NCBI RefSeq assembly: GCF_001546115.1
Contig: NZ_KQ955208.1
Span: 333,452 to 397,451, forward strand
Direction: 5' to 3'
DNA from: Paracoccus aminovorans
GTDB lineage: Bacteria; Pseudomonadota; Alphaproteobacteria; Rhodobacterales; Rhodobacteraceae
Length of the DNA stretch: 64,000 nucleotides
The position numbers and the translations under genes are program-made. The notes under the pieces are model-generated. The model saw nothing but the letters and a program-made list of their open reading frames with translations. It ran no database searches and was not told where the DNA came from. This document shows positions 26,377 to 35,247 of this stretch, one piece after another (the stretch's first letter is position 1; each line of letters starts with the position of its first letter).

Positions 26377-27981
26377 ATGAAACTCGGCAGCTCTGCCCTG
26401 CCGTCCTCGGACGGCTTCCGCGCCAATCGCGCGGCGCATCTCTCCATGCTGGAGACGGTGCGCGAGGCCGCGCTGGCGGCGGCGGCCGGCGGTGGGGCCA
26501 AGGTGCTGGAGCGCCACACCAGCCGCGGCAAGATGCCCCCGCGCGAGCGGGTGGCGAACCTGCTCGACCCCGGCTCGGCCTTCCTAGAGATCGGCGCCAC
26601 CGCCGCGCATGGCATGTATGAGGGCGCGGCCCCCGGCGCCGGGGTGATCGCCGGCATCGGCCGGGTGCATGGCCAGGACGTCATGGTCGTGGCCAATGAC
26701 GCCACCGTCAAGGGCGGCACCTACTACCCGATGACGGTGAAAAAGCACCTGCGCGCGCAGGAGATCGCCCAGGAATGCCATCTGCCCTGCGTCTACCTGG
26801 TCGATTCGGGCGGGGCGAACCTGCCGAACCAGGACGAGGTGTTTCCCGACCGCGACCATTTCGGCCGCATCTTCTACAACCAGGCGCAGATGAGCGCGAT
26901 GGGCATCCCGCAGATCGCCGTGGTCATGGGCTCCTGCACCGCGGGCGGCGCCTATGTCCCGGCCATGTCCGACGTGACGATCATCGTGCGAAACCAGGGC
27001 ACGATCTTCCTGGCCGGCCCGCCGCTGGTCCGGGCCGCGACCGGCGAAGTGGTCTCGGCCGAAGACCTGGGCGGCGGCGACGTCCATACCCGGCTCTCGG
27101 GCGTCGCCGACTACCTGGCCGAGGACGACGCCCACGCCCTGGCCATGGCCCGCCGCGCCATCGCGAACCTGAACCGCCAACAACCCGCGACCGTGCAATG
27201 GCAGGCCCCCGAAGCGCCCGCCCATGACCCGGAGGAGATCCTGGGCATCGTCCCCGCCGACCTGCGCACCCCCTATGACATCCGCGAGGTGATCGCCCGC
27301 ACCGTGGACGGCTCGCGCTTCGACGAATTCAAGGCCCGCTTCGGCGAGACGCTGGTCACCGGCTTCGCCCATGTCGAGGGCTGCCCCGTCGGCATCGTCG
27401 CCAACAATGGCGTGATCTTCTCGGAAGCCGCGCAGAAGGGCGCGCATTTCATCGAACTCTGCTCGATGCGCGGGATCCCGCTGGTCTTTCTGCAGAACGT
27501 CACCGGCTTCATGGTCGGGCGCAAATACGAAAACGAAGGCATCGCCCGGCACGGCGCCAAGATGGTGACGGCGGTGGCGACGACCAGCGTGCCCAAGATC
27601 ACCATGCTGGTCGGCGGCAGCTTCGGTGCCGGCAATTACGGCATGTCGGGTCGCGCATTCGGCCCGCGCTTCCTCTGGACCTGGCCCAATTCGCGCATTT
27701 CGGTCATGGGCGGCGAACAGGCGGCGGGCGTGCTCGCCACGGTGCGCCGCGAGGGCATCGAGCGCCAGGGCGGCAGCTGGTCGCCCGAGGAAGAGGCCGA
27801 GTTCAAGCGCCCCACAATCGAGATGTTCGAGCGTCAGTCGCACCCGCTCTATGCCTCGGCCCGGCTGTGGGACGACGGCATCATCGACCCCAGGAAGACC
27901 CGCGACATCCTCGCCCTCAGCCTGCGCGCCAGCCTGAACGCGCCGATCCCGCCGACGCGTTTCGGCATCTTCCGGATGTGA
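26377..27981 (+). CDS. mccB: Methylcrotonyl-CoA carboxylase, carboxyltransferase (beta) subunit
   Basis: A 534-aa carboxyltransferase. The N-terminal half has CYL-type acyl-CoA binding stretches ([58 protein letters not shown]) and the C-terminal half the biotin-side [18 protein letters not shown]...[12 protein letters not shown] and [22 protein letters not shown]. This is the pattern of MCC rather than propionyl-CoA carboxylase. With MccA it carboxylates 3-methylcrotonyl-CoA. Separated from ivd by LprI genes and ompW. Confidence 0.96.
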   Translation: MKLGSSALPSSDGFRANRAAHLSMLETVREAALAAAAGGGAKVLERHTSRGKMPPRERVANLLDPGSAFLEIGATAAHGMYEGAAPGAGVIAGIGRVHGQDVMVVANDATVKGGTYYPMTVKKHLRAQEIAQECHLPCVYLVDSGGANLPNQDEVFPDRDHFGRIFYNQAQMSAMGIPQIAVVMGSCTAGGAYVPAMSDVTIIVRNQGTIFLAGPPLVRAATGEVVSAEDLGGGDVHTRLSGVADYLAEDDAHALAMARRAIANLNRQQPATVQWQAPEAPAHDPEEILGIVPADLRTPYDIREVIARTVDGSRFDEFKARFGETLVTGFAHVEGCPVGIVANNGVIFSEAAQKGAHFIELCSMRGIPLVFLQNVTGFMVGRKYENEGIARHGAKMVTAVATTSVPKITMLVGGSFGAGNYGMSGRAFGPRFLWTWPNSRISVMGGEQAAGVLATVRREGIERQGGSWSPEEEAEFKRPTIEMFERQSHPLYASARLWDDGIIDPRKTRDILALSLRASLNAPIPPTRFGIFRM

Positions 27982-27986
27982 GCGCC

Positions 27987-28490
27987 ATGGCCGCGATCAC
28001 CCTCTGGCAAGGCGACATCACCACGCTGGCCCTCGACGCCATCGTCAATGCCGCCAATCGCAGCCTGCTGGGCGGGGGCGGCGTCGACGGCGCCATCCAC
28101 CGCGCCGCCGGGCCGGGCCTGCTGGCCGAATGCCGCACGCTCGGCGGCTGCCCGACCGGCGAGGCGCGCATCACCGCCGGCCACGCCCTGCCGTCGCGCC
28201 ACGTCATTCACACCGTCGGCCCGGTCTGGCAGGGCGGCCAGTCGGACGAGGACGCGCTTCTGGCCCGCTGCTACCAAAACAGCCTCGCGCTGGCCCACGC
28301 CCACGGCCTCGCCAGCATCGCTTTCCCGGCGATCTCGACCGGTATCTACGGCTTCCCCGCCGCCCGCGCCGCGCTCATCGCCATTGAAACGATCGAGGCC
28401 CACGCCGGCCTCCTCGACGTGACCCTGGTCGCCTTCGACCGTGCCAGCCTCGCGACGCTGGACACGGCCCTCGACAGATCCGCCCGATGA
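27987..28490 (+). CDS. Macro-domain protein (ADP-ribose/O-acetyl-ADP-ribose hydrolase type)
   Basis: A 167-aa macro domain. [36 protein letters not shown] is the MacroD/YmdB signature with the active Asn and Asp, and [12 protein letters not shown] binds the distal ribose. Such enzymes remove ADP-ribose from proteins or hydrolyse O-acetyl-ADP-ribose. It starts six bases after mccB, inside the leucine operon. A link with acyl-CoA metabolism through NAD-dependent deacylation is an idea only. Confidence 0.93.
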   Translation: MAAITLWQGDITTLALDAIVNAANRSLLGGGGVDGAIHRAAGPGLLAECRTLGGCPTGEARITAGHALPSRHVIHTVGPVWQGGQSDEDALLARCYQNSLALAHAHGLASIAFPAISTGIYGFPAARAALIAIETIEAHAGLLDVTLVAFDRASLATLDTALDRSAR

Positions 28491-28491
28491 T

Positions 28492-28542
28492 TTCTTTGTT
28501 CCCAAAATGCCCCACGGGGGTCCGGGGGTGTGAAACCCCCGG
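28492..28542. repeat. Dispersed repeat (single arm) plus GC hairpin, locus 3
   Basis: TTCTTTGTTCCCAAAATGCC (28492-28511) is a variant of the window's dispersed repeat, without its partner. It is followed by CCGGGGGT/ACCCCCGG (28522-28542), a perfect 8-bp stem with loop GTGAA. Together they lie between the macro gene and mccA. Confidence 0.7.
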
Positions 28543-28569
28543 CGCCGCCCGCGCCACGAGGAGCCGCCC

Positions 28570-30495
28570 ATGTTCCAGAAGATCCTGATCGCCAACCGCG
28601 GCGAGATCGCCTGCCGGGTCATCGACACCGCCCGCCGCCTGGGCGTGCGCACCGTCGCGGTCTATTCCGACGCCGACCGCGCCGCCCGCCATGTCGCGCT
28701 AGCCGATGAGGCCGTCCATATCGGCGGCCCGGCACCCCGGGACAGCTACCTCCGCGGCGATGCCATCATCCAGGCCGCGCGCGACACCGGCGCCCAGGCC
28801 ATCCACCCCGGCTACGGCTTTCTCAGCGAGAACCCGGATTTCGTCGATGCGGTGACGCAAGCCGGCCTGATCTTCATCGGCCCCTCTGCACAGGCCATCC
28901 GCAAGATGGGCCTCAAGGACGCCGCCAAGGCGCTGATGGCCGATGCCGGCGTGCCGGTCGTGCCGGGCTATCACGGCGAGAACCAGGAGGCGGCGCACCT
29001 GCAGGCCCAGGCCGATGCCATCGGCTATCCCGTGCTCATCAAGGCCGTGGCCGGCGGCGGCGGCAAGGGCATGCGGCTGGTGGAACGCAGCAGCGACTTC
29101 GCCGCCGCCCTGCAATCCGCGCAGGGCGAGGCCGCCACCGCCTTCGGCAACCCCGCGGTGCTGATCGAGAAATACATTCAGCAGCCCCGCCATATCGAGA
29201 TGCAGGTCTTCGGCGACGGCCGCCGCGCCGTCCACCTGTTCGAGCGCGACTGCTCGCTGCAGCGCCGGCACCAGAAGGTGATCGAGGAAGCCCCGGCCCC
29301 CGGCATGACGCCCGAGATGCGCGCCGCCATGGGCGAGGCCGCCACCCGCGCCGCCGAGGCCATCGGCTATGCCGGCGCCGGCACCGTGGAATTCATCGTC
29401 GACGGCAGCGACGGCCTGCGTCCCGATGGCTTCTGGTTCATGGAGATGAACACCCGCCTGCAGGTCGAACATCCGGTGACCGAACTCGTCACTGGCGTCG
29501 ACCTGGTCGAATGGCAGCTGCGCGTCGCCTCGGGCGAGCCCTTGCCCGCAACCCAGGACCAGCTGACCATCCAGGGCCACGCCTTCGAGGCCCGGCTCTA
29601 TGCCGAGGACGTGCCCGCGGGCTTCCTGCCCGCCACCGGCCGGCTCGCGCATCTGCGCTTCCCGGACCACGCCCGCATCGAAACCGGCGTGCGGCCCGGC
29701 GATACGATCAGCCCCTGGTACGACCCGATGATCGCCAAGATCGTCACCCATGGCGCCACCCGCGCCATCGCGCTGCGCGCGCTGGAAGCGGCGCTCGAGG
29801 ATACCGAGGTCGCGGGCTCGGTCACCAATGTCGATTTCCTGATCGCCCTGACCCGGCACGCGGGTTTCCAGCGGGGCGAGGTCGATACCGGCCTGATCGC
29901 CCGCGACCGCGATGCGCTGGTCGCGGCCGCGGAGCCCGATCCCGGCGCAAGGGCGCTGGCGGTGCTGGGCCTGGCCGGGCTCGACGATCCGACCATCCGC
30001 GGCGGCGTCACCCTGTGGCAACCGCTGCACCGCACCATCGCCTGGCAGGGCGGCGAGGCCGTGCTCGAGGTGCTGGGCCCCGGCGCCGCCCGCGTCACCC
30101 TGGACGGAAGCACGCATCAGATCGGCTATGAGGGCGGGCGCTGGTGGGTCGACGGCAGCCCGCGCCGCTGGCGCATCGTCAACCACGGCGCCGGCACCAG
30201 CGTCTTCGGCGGCCGGGCGCTGACGCTCGCGCCGCTCGACCCCCTGGACCGCGGCGGCGACGAGGCCGGGGCTGCGCTGACACTCTCGCCGATGCCGGGG
30301 CTGGTCAAGGCGGTCTTCGTCAGCGCCGGCCAGCAGGTCGCGGCCGGCGACCGGCTGGCGATCCTGGAGGCCATGAAGATGGAGCACACCCTGACCGCCA
30401 CCCGCGACGGCACCGTGGCCGAGGTGCTGGCCGCGGCCGGCGACCAGGTCGAGGCCGGCGCGCCTCTGATCCGGCTGGAGGAGGACGATGGCTGA
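28570..30495 (+). CDS. mccA: Methylcrotonyl-CoA carboxylase, biotin-carrying (alpha) subunit
   Basis: A 641-aa protein with biotin carboxylase (residues 1-445: MFQKILIANRGEIACRVIDTA, ATP-grasp loop AVAGGGGKGMRLV, FMEMNTRLQVEHPVTELVTG) and a C-terminal biotinyl domain with the biotin Lys at K603 (LEAMKMEHT). Between them is the MCC-type linking domain. Partner of MccB. The RBS is GAGGAGC. Its end overlaps the GST start by eight bases. Confidence 0.96.
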   Translation: MFQKILIANRGEIACRVIDTARRLGVRTVAVYSDADRAARHVALADEAVHIGGPAPRDSYLRGDAIIQAARDTGAQAIHPGYGFLSENPDFVDAVTQAGLIFIGPSAQAIRKMGLKDAAKALMADAGVPVVPGYHGENQEAAHLQAQADAIGYPVLIKAVAGGGGKGMRLVERSSDFAAALQSAQGEAATAFGNPAVLIEKYIQQPRHIEMQVFGDGRRAVHLFERDCSLQRRHQKVIEEAPAPGMTPEMRAAMGEAATRAAEAIGYAGAGTVEFIVDGSDGLRPDGFWFMEMNTRLQVEHPVTELVTGVDLVEWQLRVASGEPLPATQDQLTIQGHAFEARLYAEDVPAGFLPATGRLAHLRFPDHARIETGVRPGDTISPWYDPMIAKIVTHGATRAIALRALEAALEDTEVAGSVTNVDFLIALTRHAGFQRGEVDTGLIARDRDALVAAAEPDPGARALAVLGLAGLDDPTIRGGVTLWQPLHRTIAWQGGEAVLEVLGPGAARVTLDGSTHQIGYEGGRWWVDGSPRRWRIVNHGAGTSVFGGRALTLAPLDPLDRGGDEAGAALTLSPMPGLVKAVFVSAGQQVAAGDRLAILEAMKMEHTLTATRDGTVAEVLAAAGDQVEAGAPLIRLEEDDG

Positions 30496-31144
30496 ACTGA
30501 CGCTCTGGCATGTGCCGCTGTCGCGCTCGATGCGCATCCTGTGGCTGCTCGAGGAGATCGGCTGCGCCTATGATCTGCGGCTGATGGACCTCGCGGACGG
30601 CTCGACGCGCCGGCCGCCCTATGACGCCATCCACCCGGTCGGCCGCGTGCCGGCGCTGCGCGACGGCGACACCACGATCCACGAATCCGGCGCCATGACC
30701 GAATGGCTGTGCGAGACCCGCGCCCCGCACCTCTGGCGCGCGCCGGGCACGCCCGGGCGGCTGGGCTGGCTCGACTGGCTGCATTTCGGCGAGACGCTTG
30801 GCCAGCACATCGCCAACCTGACCCAGCAGCATGTCTTCCTGCGCGAGGACAGCCAGCGCTCGGCCACGCTGATGCGGCTCGAGGCGGCGCGGCTGTCGCG
30901 GGCGCTGCGCCTGGTCGAGGCTTGCGTCGCCGATTCGGACTGGCTGCTCAGCGAGTTCTCCGGCGTCGATTGCCAGGTCGGCTATTCGGTCTGGATCGCG
31001 TCGCGCTTCGTCAGCTTCGCCGACCGCCCGGCGCTGGCCGCCTATCGCGACCGCTGCGCCGCGCGGCCGGCCTTCCAGCGCAGCCTGCCACCCGAGGGCA
31101 CGGCGGTCATCTACGCCCGCGACTTCTACGAGGTGCCCGAATGA
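30488..31144 (+). CDS. Glutathione S-transferase family protein in the leucine operon
   Basis: A 218-aa GST. N-terminal domain: LTLWHVPLSRSMRILWLLEEIG with a Ser as probable catalytic residue, VGRVPALRDGDTTIHESGAMTEWL as glutathione site. C-terminal helices with VDCQVGYSVWIASRF. Both ends overlap its neighbours (eight bases with mccA, ATGA with mvaB), so it is co-translated. A GST here may deal with reactive acyl or enoyl intermediates, which is inference. Confidence 0.92.
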   Translation: MAELTLWHVPLSRSMRILWLLEEIGCAYDLRLMDLADGSTRRPPYDAIHPVGRVPALRDGDTTIHESGAMTEWLCETRAPHLWRAPGTPGRLGWLDWLHFGETLGQHIANLTQQHVFLREDSQRSATLMRLEAARLSRALRLVEACVADSDWLLSEFSGVDCQVGYSVWIASRFVSFADRPALAAYRDRCAARPAFQRSLPPEGTAVIYARDFYEVPE

Positions 31145-31995
31145 CCCGCGTCGAGATCTTCGAAATGGGCCCGCGCGACGGGCTGCAGAACGAAAAGCGC
31201 CTGATCCCCGCGGCCGAAAAGATCGCGCTGGTCGACCTCTTGTCGCAGGCCGGGTTCCGGCGCATCGAGGTGACCAGCTTCGTCTCGCCGAAATGGGTGC
31301 CGCAGATGGCCGACGCCGCCGAGGTCATGGCCGGCATCCGCCGCGCGCCCGGCGTCAGCTATGCCGTGCTGACCCCGAACATGAAGGGCTACGCGGCCGC
31401 AAAGGCGGCCCGCGCCTCGGAGGTCGCGATCTTCGCCTCGGCCTCGGAAGGGTTTTCGCGCGCGAACCTGAACGCCAGCATTGCCGAGAGCCTGGAGCGG
31501 CTGGCGCCGGTGGCCGAGGCCGCGCGCGCGGACGGCATCCCGGTCAGGGGCTATGTCTCGGTGGTGACCGATTGCCCCTTCGACGGACCGACGCCGCCCG
31601 CCCATGTCGCCCGCGTCGCGGCGGCGCTGCGCGACATGGGCTGCTACGAGATCAGCCTGGGCGACACCATCGGCCAGGGCCGGCCCGAGACCATCAACGC
31701 CATGCTGGCGGCGGTGCTGGACGAACTGCCGGCCGAGCGGCTGGCCGGCCATTACCACGACACCGCCGGCCGCGCGCTGGCCAATATCGACGCGAGCCTG
31801 GCACGCGGATTGCGGGTCTTCGACGCCGCCGTCGGGGGCCTTGGCGGCTGCCCCTATGCCCCGGGCGCGGCCGGCAATGTCGCGACGGAAGCCGTCGCCG
31901 CGCATCTGGCGGCGGCGGGCCATGACACCGGCCTGGACCTGGCCGTGATCGCTCGCGCCGCCGCCCTGGCCCGCAGCCTGAGAGGAGCGCCGTGA
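31141..31995 (+). CDS. mvaB: Hydroxymethylglutaryl-CoA lyase
   Basis: A 284-aa TIM-barrel enzyme that splits HMG-CoA into acetyl-CoA and acetoacetate. EMGPRDGLQNEKRLIP carries the metal-binding Asp and catalytic Arg, GHYHDTAGRALAN the metal His residues, and GGLGGCPYAPGAAGNV the catalytic Cys loop. Start overlaps the GST stop by ATGA. Confidence 0.96.
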   Translation: MTRVEIFEMGPRDGLQNEKRLIPAAEKIALVDLLSQAGFRRIEVTSFVSPKWVPQMADAAEVMAGIRRAPGVSYAVLTPNMKGYAAAKAARASEVAIFASASEGFSRANLNASIAESLERLAPVAEAARADGIPVRGYVSVVTDCPFDGPTPPAHVARVAAALRDMGCYEISLGDTIGQGRPETINAMLAAVLDELPAERLAGHYHDTAGRALANIDASLARGLRVFDAAVGGLGGCPYAPGAAGNVATEAVAAHLAAAGHDTGLDLAVIARAAALARSLRGAP

Positions 31996-32777
31996 TGCAG
32001 ACCATCCGCATCGAGACCGACCCGCGCGGCGTCGCGCATCTGTGGCTGGCGCGCCCCGGCAAGCACAATGCGCTGTCGGCGCAGATGATCCGCGAACTGA
32101 CGCTTGCCGCGCAGCATCTGGGCCATGACCCGGCCGTGCGCGTGGTGGTGCTGGCGGCCGAGGGGCGCAGCTTTTGCGCCGGCGGCGATCTCGGCTGGAT
32201 GCAGGACCAGATGCGCGCCGATGCCGAGACCCGCCGCGCCGGCGCCCGCGACCTGGCGATGATGCTGAACGCGCTGAACACCCTGCCCAAGCCGCTGATC
32301 GGCCGGGTGCAGGGCAATGCCTTCGGCGGCGGCGTCGGCATGATCTCGGTCTGCGACGTGGCAATCGCCGTGCCCGAGGCCCGCTTCGGCCTGACCGAGA
32401 CCCGGCTTGGCCTGATCCCCGCCACCATCGGCCCCTATGTCCTGGCCCGGATGGGCGAGGACCGCGCGCGCCGGGTCTTCATGTCCGCCCGGCCCTTCGG
32501 CGCGGAAGAGGCGATCCGCCTGAACCTGCTGGCGGCCACCGCCGAGCCTGGGACGCTGGACGCCGCCGTCGAGGCCGAGGTCGCGCCCTATCTCTCCTGC
32601 GCCCCCGGCGCCGTGGCGGCGGCAAAGCGCCTGGCCCGCCGCCTTGGCCCCGCCATCGGCCCGGCCGAGATCGAGGCCAGCATCGACGCCCTGGTCGCGG
32701 TCTGGGAAGGCGACGAGGCACCCGAGGGCATCGCCGCCTTCTTCGAGAAGCGAAAGCCGCGCTGGCAGCAGGGCTGA
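31995..32777 (+). CDS. liuC: Enoyl-CoA hydratase/isomerase, probably methylglutaconyl-CoA hydratase
   Basis: A 260-aa crotonase-fold enzyme. The oxyanion-hole stretches are RSFCAGGDLGWMQ and GNAFGGGVGMISVCDVAIA, and the acid residues are in FGLTETRLGLIPATIGPYV. Place in the operon right after HMG-CoA lyase, and the length, point to hydration of 3-methylglutaconyl-CoA, the missing step. GTG at 31992 is an alternative start; AGAGGAG serves both. ATG overlaps the mvaB stop. Confidence 0.85.
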   Translation: MQTIRIETDPRGVAHLWLARPGKHNALSAQMIRELTLAAQHLGHDPAVRVVVLAAEGRSFCAGGDLGWMQDQMRADAETRRAGARDLAMMLNALNTLPKPLIGRVQGNAFGGGVGMISVCDVAIAVPEARFGLTETRLGLIPATIGPYVLARMGEDRARRVFMSARPFGAEEAIRLNLLAATAEPGTLDAAVEAEVAPYLSCAPGAVAAAKRLARRLGPAIGPAEIEASIDALVAVWEGDEAPEGIAAFFEKRKPRWQQG

Positions 32778-32786
32778 GCCCGGCTT

Positions 32787-32910
32787 TTCTTCGTTGTGCA
32801 AATACCCATGCCACGCGGGCGGCGAGGCGCCTGCGGTGCGGTTTTCGCAGGACGGGCGAGGGAGCTGCCGTGGCAGCCTTGCGGTTTGGGTATTTATGCA
32901 ACAAAGAAGG
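32787..32910. repeat. Dispersed inverted repeat, locus 4 (arms in reversed order)
   Basis: TTCTTCGTTGTGCAAATACC with a final C (32787-32807) and GGGTATTTATGCAACAAAGA followed by AGG (32888-32910). Here the CTTCTT arm comes first, the opposite order to loci 1, 2 and 7. The 80-base spacer is GC-rich. It lies after the leucine operon. The rest of 32778-33051 holds no gene. Confidence 0.85.
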
Positions 32911-33051
32911 CTGGTCAGACCCACGGGCGCGACATTTGCGCGCAGCGCATGGCCGCATTTCGGCGGCAGCGGGGTGACGGGCGGGCCGGGAATCTGTTAT
33001 CGCCAACATGATTCCCGAAAAGCCCGCCACCATGCCCCGGAAGGTGCCGCC

Positions 33052-34248
33052 ATGCCGCCGCAGCCAAACCTGAAACTCGCCATTCTCGCCCTGGGCCTCG
33101 GTGCCTTTGCCATCGGCACCTCGGAATTCGCCGCCATGGGGCTGTTGCCCTGGTATGCCAGCGATCTTGGCATCACCGAGCCGCAGGCGGGCCATGTCGT
33201 CAGCGCCTATGCGCTGGGGGTGGTCGTGGGGGCGCCGATCACCTCGATCCTGGGCGCGCGGCTGCCGCGGCGACGCTATCTGGCGGCGCTGATCGCCGCC
33301 TATGGGGTGATGAACCTGCTGGCGGCGGTGCTGCCGGGCTATGGCACCCTGGTCTTCACCCGCTTCCTGGCCGGGCTGCCGCATGGCGGCTTCCTGGGCG
33401 TCGCCATGCTGTTCGCCGCCGACGCCCTGCCGCGCGAGCAAAGGGCCAAGGGCGTGACCCAGGTGCTGCTGGGCCTGACCATCGCCAATATCGCCGGGGT
33501 GCCGCTGGCCGGCGTGCTGGGCCAGAGCCTCGGCTGGCGCTGGGGCTTTGCCCTGCCGGGCGTGCTGGCGCTGCTGGCGGGCTGGCTGATCCTGCGGCTG
33601 GCGCCGCGCGTCGGTGCCGCCAAGGATGCGCGGCCGATGGGCGAGCTGAAGGCGCTTGGCAATCCGGCCGTGGTGCTGACGCTGCTGGTCGGGGCCATCG
33701 GATTCGGCGGGCTTTTCGCGGTTTATTCCTATCTCTCGGCCGCGATGCTGGCCACGACGCAGCCCCCGGGCTGGGCGGTGCCGGCCATGCTGTCGGGCTT
33801 CGGCATCGGCGGCACGCTGGGCAGCATCATGGCCGCGCGGCTGACCATCCGCCTTGGCACCTGGCGCTCGGCGCTGCTCTTGATGGGCTTCATGCTGGCG
33901 ACGCAGGGCTTTGCCGCCTGGGCCGTCGGCAGCTGGGGGCTGATGCTTCTGTCCTCGTTCCTGCTGGGGCTGGGCTCGGGCATGGTGGTGCCCTTGCAGA
34001 CCCGGCTGATGGACGTGGCCGGACGCGCGCAGAGCATGGCCGCCGCGATGAACCACGCCGCCTTCAACGCCGCCAATGCGCTGGGGCCCTGGCTGGCCGG
34101 CATGGCGCTGGCGGCGGGCTGGGGCTGGCGCAGCTCGGGCCTGGTGGCGATGGCGCTGTCAGTCGCGGGGATGCTCGCCCTGGGGCTGGCCTGGTGGCAG
34201 TCCCGGGCCGCCGGGATGGGCATGCAGGATCACCCCGCGCGAGTGTGA
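33052..34248 (+). CDS. Major facilitator transporter, AraJ-like drug/sugar efflux type
   Basis: A 398-aa membrane protein with twelve predicted segments. LGLGAFAIGTSEFAAMGLLPWYASDLGITEPQAGHVVSAYALGVVVGAPI is the start of the DHA1 AraJ/PbuE-type group, with the GARLPRRRYL loop between segments 2 and 3 and LAGLPHGGFLGVAMLFAAD in segment 4. Substrate unknown. GGAAGGTG precedes the ATG at 33052. Its last 90 bases overlap the convergent DUF599 gene. Confidence 0.92.
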   Translation: MPPQPNLKLAILALGLGAFAIGTSEFAAMGLLPWYASDLGITEPQAGHVVSAYALGVVVGAPITSILGARLPRRRYLAALIAAYGVMNLLAAVLPGYGTLVFTRFLAGLPHGGFLGVAMLFAADALPREQRAKGVTQVLLGLTIANIAGVPLAGVLGQSLGWRWGFALPGVLALLAGWLILRLAPRVGAAKDARPMGELKALGNPAVVLTLLVGAIGFGGLFAVYSYLSAAMLATTQPPGWAVPAMLSGFGIGGTLGSIMAARLTIRLGTWRSALLLMGFMLATQGFAAWAVGSWGLMLLSSFLLGLGSGMVVPLQTRLMDVAGRAQSMAAAMNHAAFNAANALGPWLAGMALAAGWGWRSSGLVAMALSVAGMLALGLAWWQSRAAGMGMQDHPARV

Positions 34249-34911
34249 GGCGAATTCCCGCCGCCACGAGATGACGAGCACGTAGAGCGTGGCGAGGAAC
34301 AGCCCCAGCGGTCCCGCCAGCCAGCCCAGCGCCCCGAGCGCGAAATAGACGCAGCGCAGCCCCGAGTTGAAGCTGCGCGCCGCGGTGATGTTGATCTCGG
34401 CCGCCTGCATGGCGGCGGGCATGGCGCGCGGATCGCGGGGATCGTTCGGCACCGCCGCCATCATCACCGCGCAATAGCCGAACAGCCGATGCGCCCAGAC
34501 GAAGCGCAACAGCGCGTTGGCGACGAAGAACAGCACCACGACGATCTTGATTTCCCATTTCAGTGCCGGGACATGGCCCAGGTCGAATTGCCGCGCCACG
34601 CCCGCCAGCTGGTCGGTGTTGCCGATCAGCGCCAGCCCGCCGCCGACCGCGATCAGGCAGGCCGAGGCGAAGAAGGCCGTGCCCTCGCGCAGCGTGGTCA
34701 GGATGTTGCCGTCGAAGATGCGCGGATCGCGGGTGACGAAATGCCGCATCCATTCGCGCCGGTAGTCCTTCATCAGCACCGAGACCGAGGGGTGCTGCCT
34801 TGGCGGATGCTCGGTGATCCAGCCGATGCCCAGCCAGGCCAGGAAAAGCCAGGCCAGTGCGGCCAGGTCGGCGGGGGTGAAGGGGCCGGCGGGCGGAAGG
34901 GGAATCTGCAT
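34159..34911 (-). CDS. DUF599 membrane protein
   Basis: A 250-aa protein with about four hydrophobic segments; family DUF599 (function unknown): WITEHPPRQHPSVSVLMKDYRREWMRHFVTRDPRIFDGNILTTLREGTAFFAS and AARSFNSGLRCVYFALGALGWL. The last 30 residues (HAHPGGPGLPPGQPQGEHPRD) are encoded opposite the end of the MFS gene and look like a non-conserved tail, suggesting that the original stop was lost. Confidence 0.88.
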   Translation of the reverse strand: MQIPLPPAGPFTPADLAALAWLFLAWLGIGWITEHPPRQHPSVSVLMKDYRREWMRHFVTRDPRIFDGNILTTLREGTAFFASACLIAVGGGLALIGNTDQLAGVARQFDLGHVPALKWEIKIVVVLFFVANALLRFVWAHRLFGYCAVMMAAVPNDPRDPRAMPAAMQAAEINITAARSFNSGLRCVYFALGALGWLAGPLGLFLATLYVLVISWRREFASHSRGVILHAHPGGPGLPPGQPQGEHPRD

Positions 34912-35004
34912 GTCCCAGTCTTACCGCCACCCGGGACGTGTTGCCAGCGTCCGCCCGGCTGCCTAACTTGCAGGGGGAAACGCGCAGAGAACCGGAGGGA
35001 TACC

Positions 35005-35247
35005 ATGGCCGCACCGCACGCCATCCACGAAGAATTTCCGAACGATGCCGCCCGCATCCATGCGCTGAAGCTGTCGGACGCGCATTTCGCCCGGCTGCTG
35101 GTCGATTACGACCAGGTGAACGACCAGGTCGGTGCCGCCGAAAGCCGCCACACGCCCATGTCGGACGAGGCCGAAACGGCGCTGCGCAAGCGTCGCGCCG
35201 CGCTGAAGGACGAGATCGCGCGCCTGATCGCCGCGGCGCCCGCCTGA
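35005..35247 (+). CDS. YdcH-like small protein (DUF465)
   Basis: An 80-aa helical protein: HAIHEEFPNDAARIHALKLSDAHFARLLVDYDQVNDQVGAAESRHTPMSDEAETALRKRRAALKDEIARLI, the pattern of DUF465/YdcH. Probably a helical hairpin; function unknown. A GGAGGGA site precedes it. TGATG overlap with glcD, so it is transcribed with the glycolate oxidase genes. Confidence 0.88.
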   Translation: MAAPHAIHEEFPNDAARIHALKLSDAHFARLLVDYDQVNDQVGAAESRHTPMSDEAETALRKRRAALKDEIARLIAAAPA

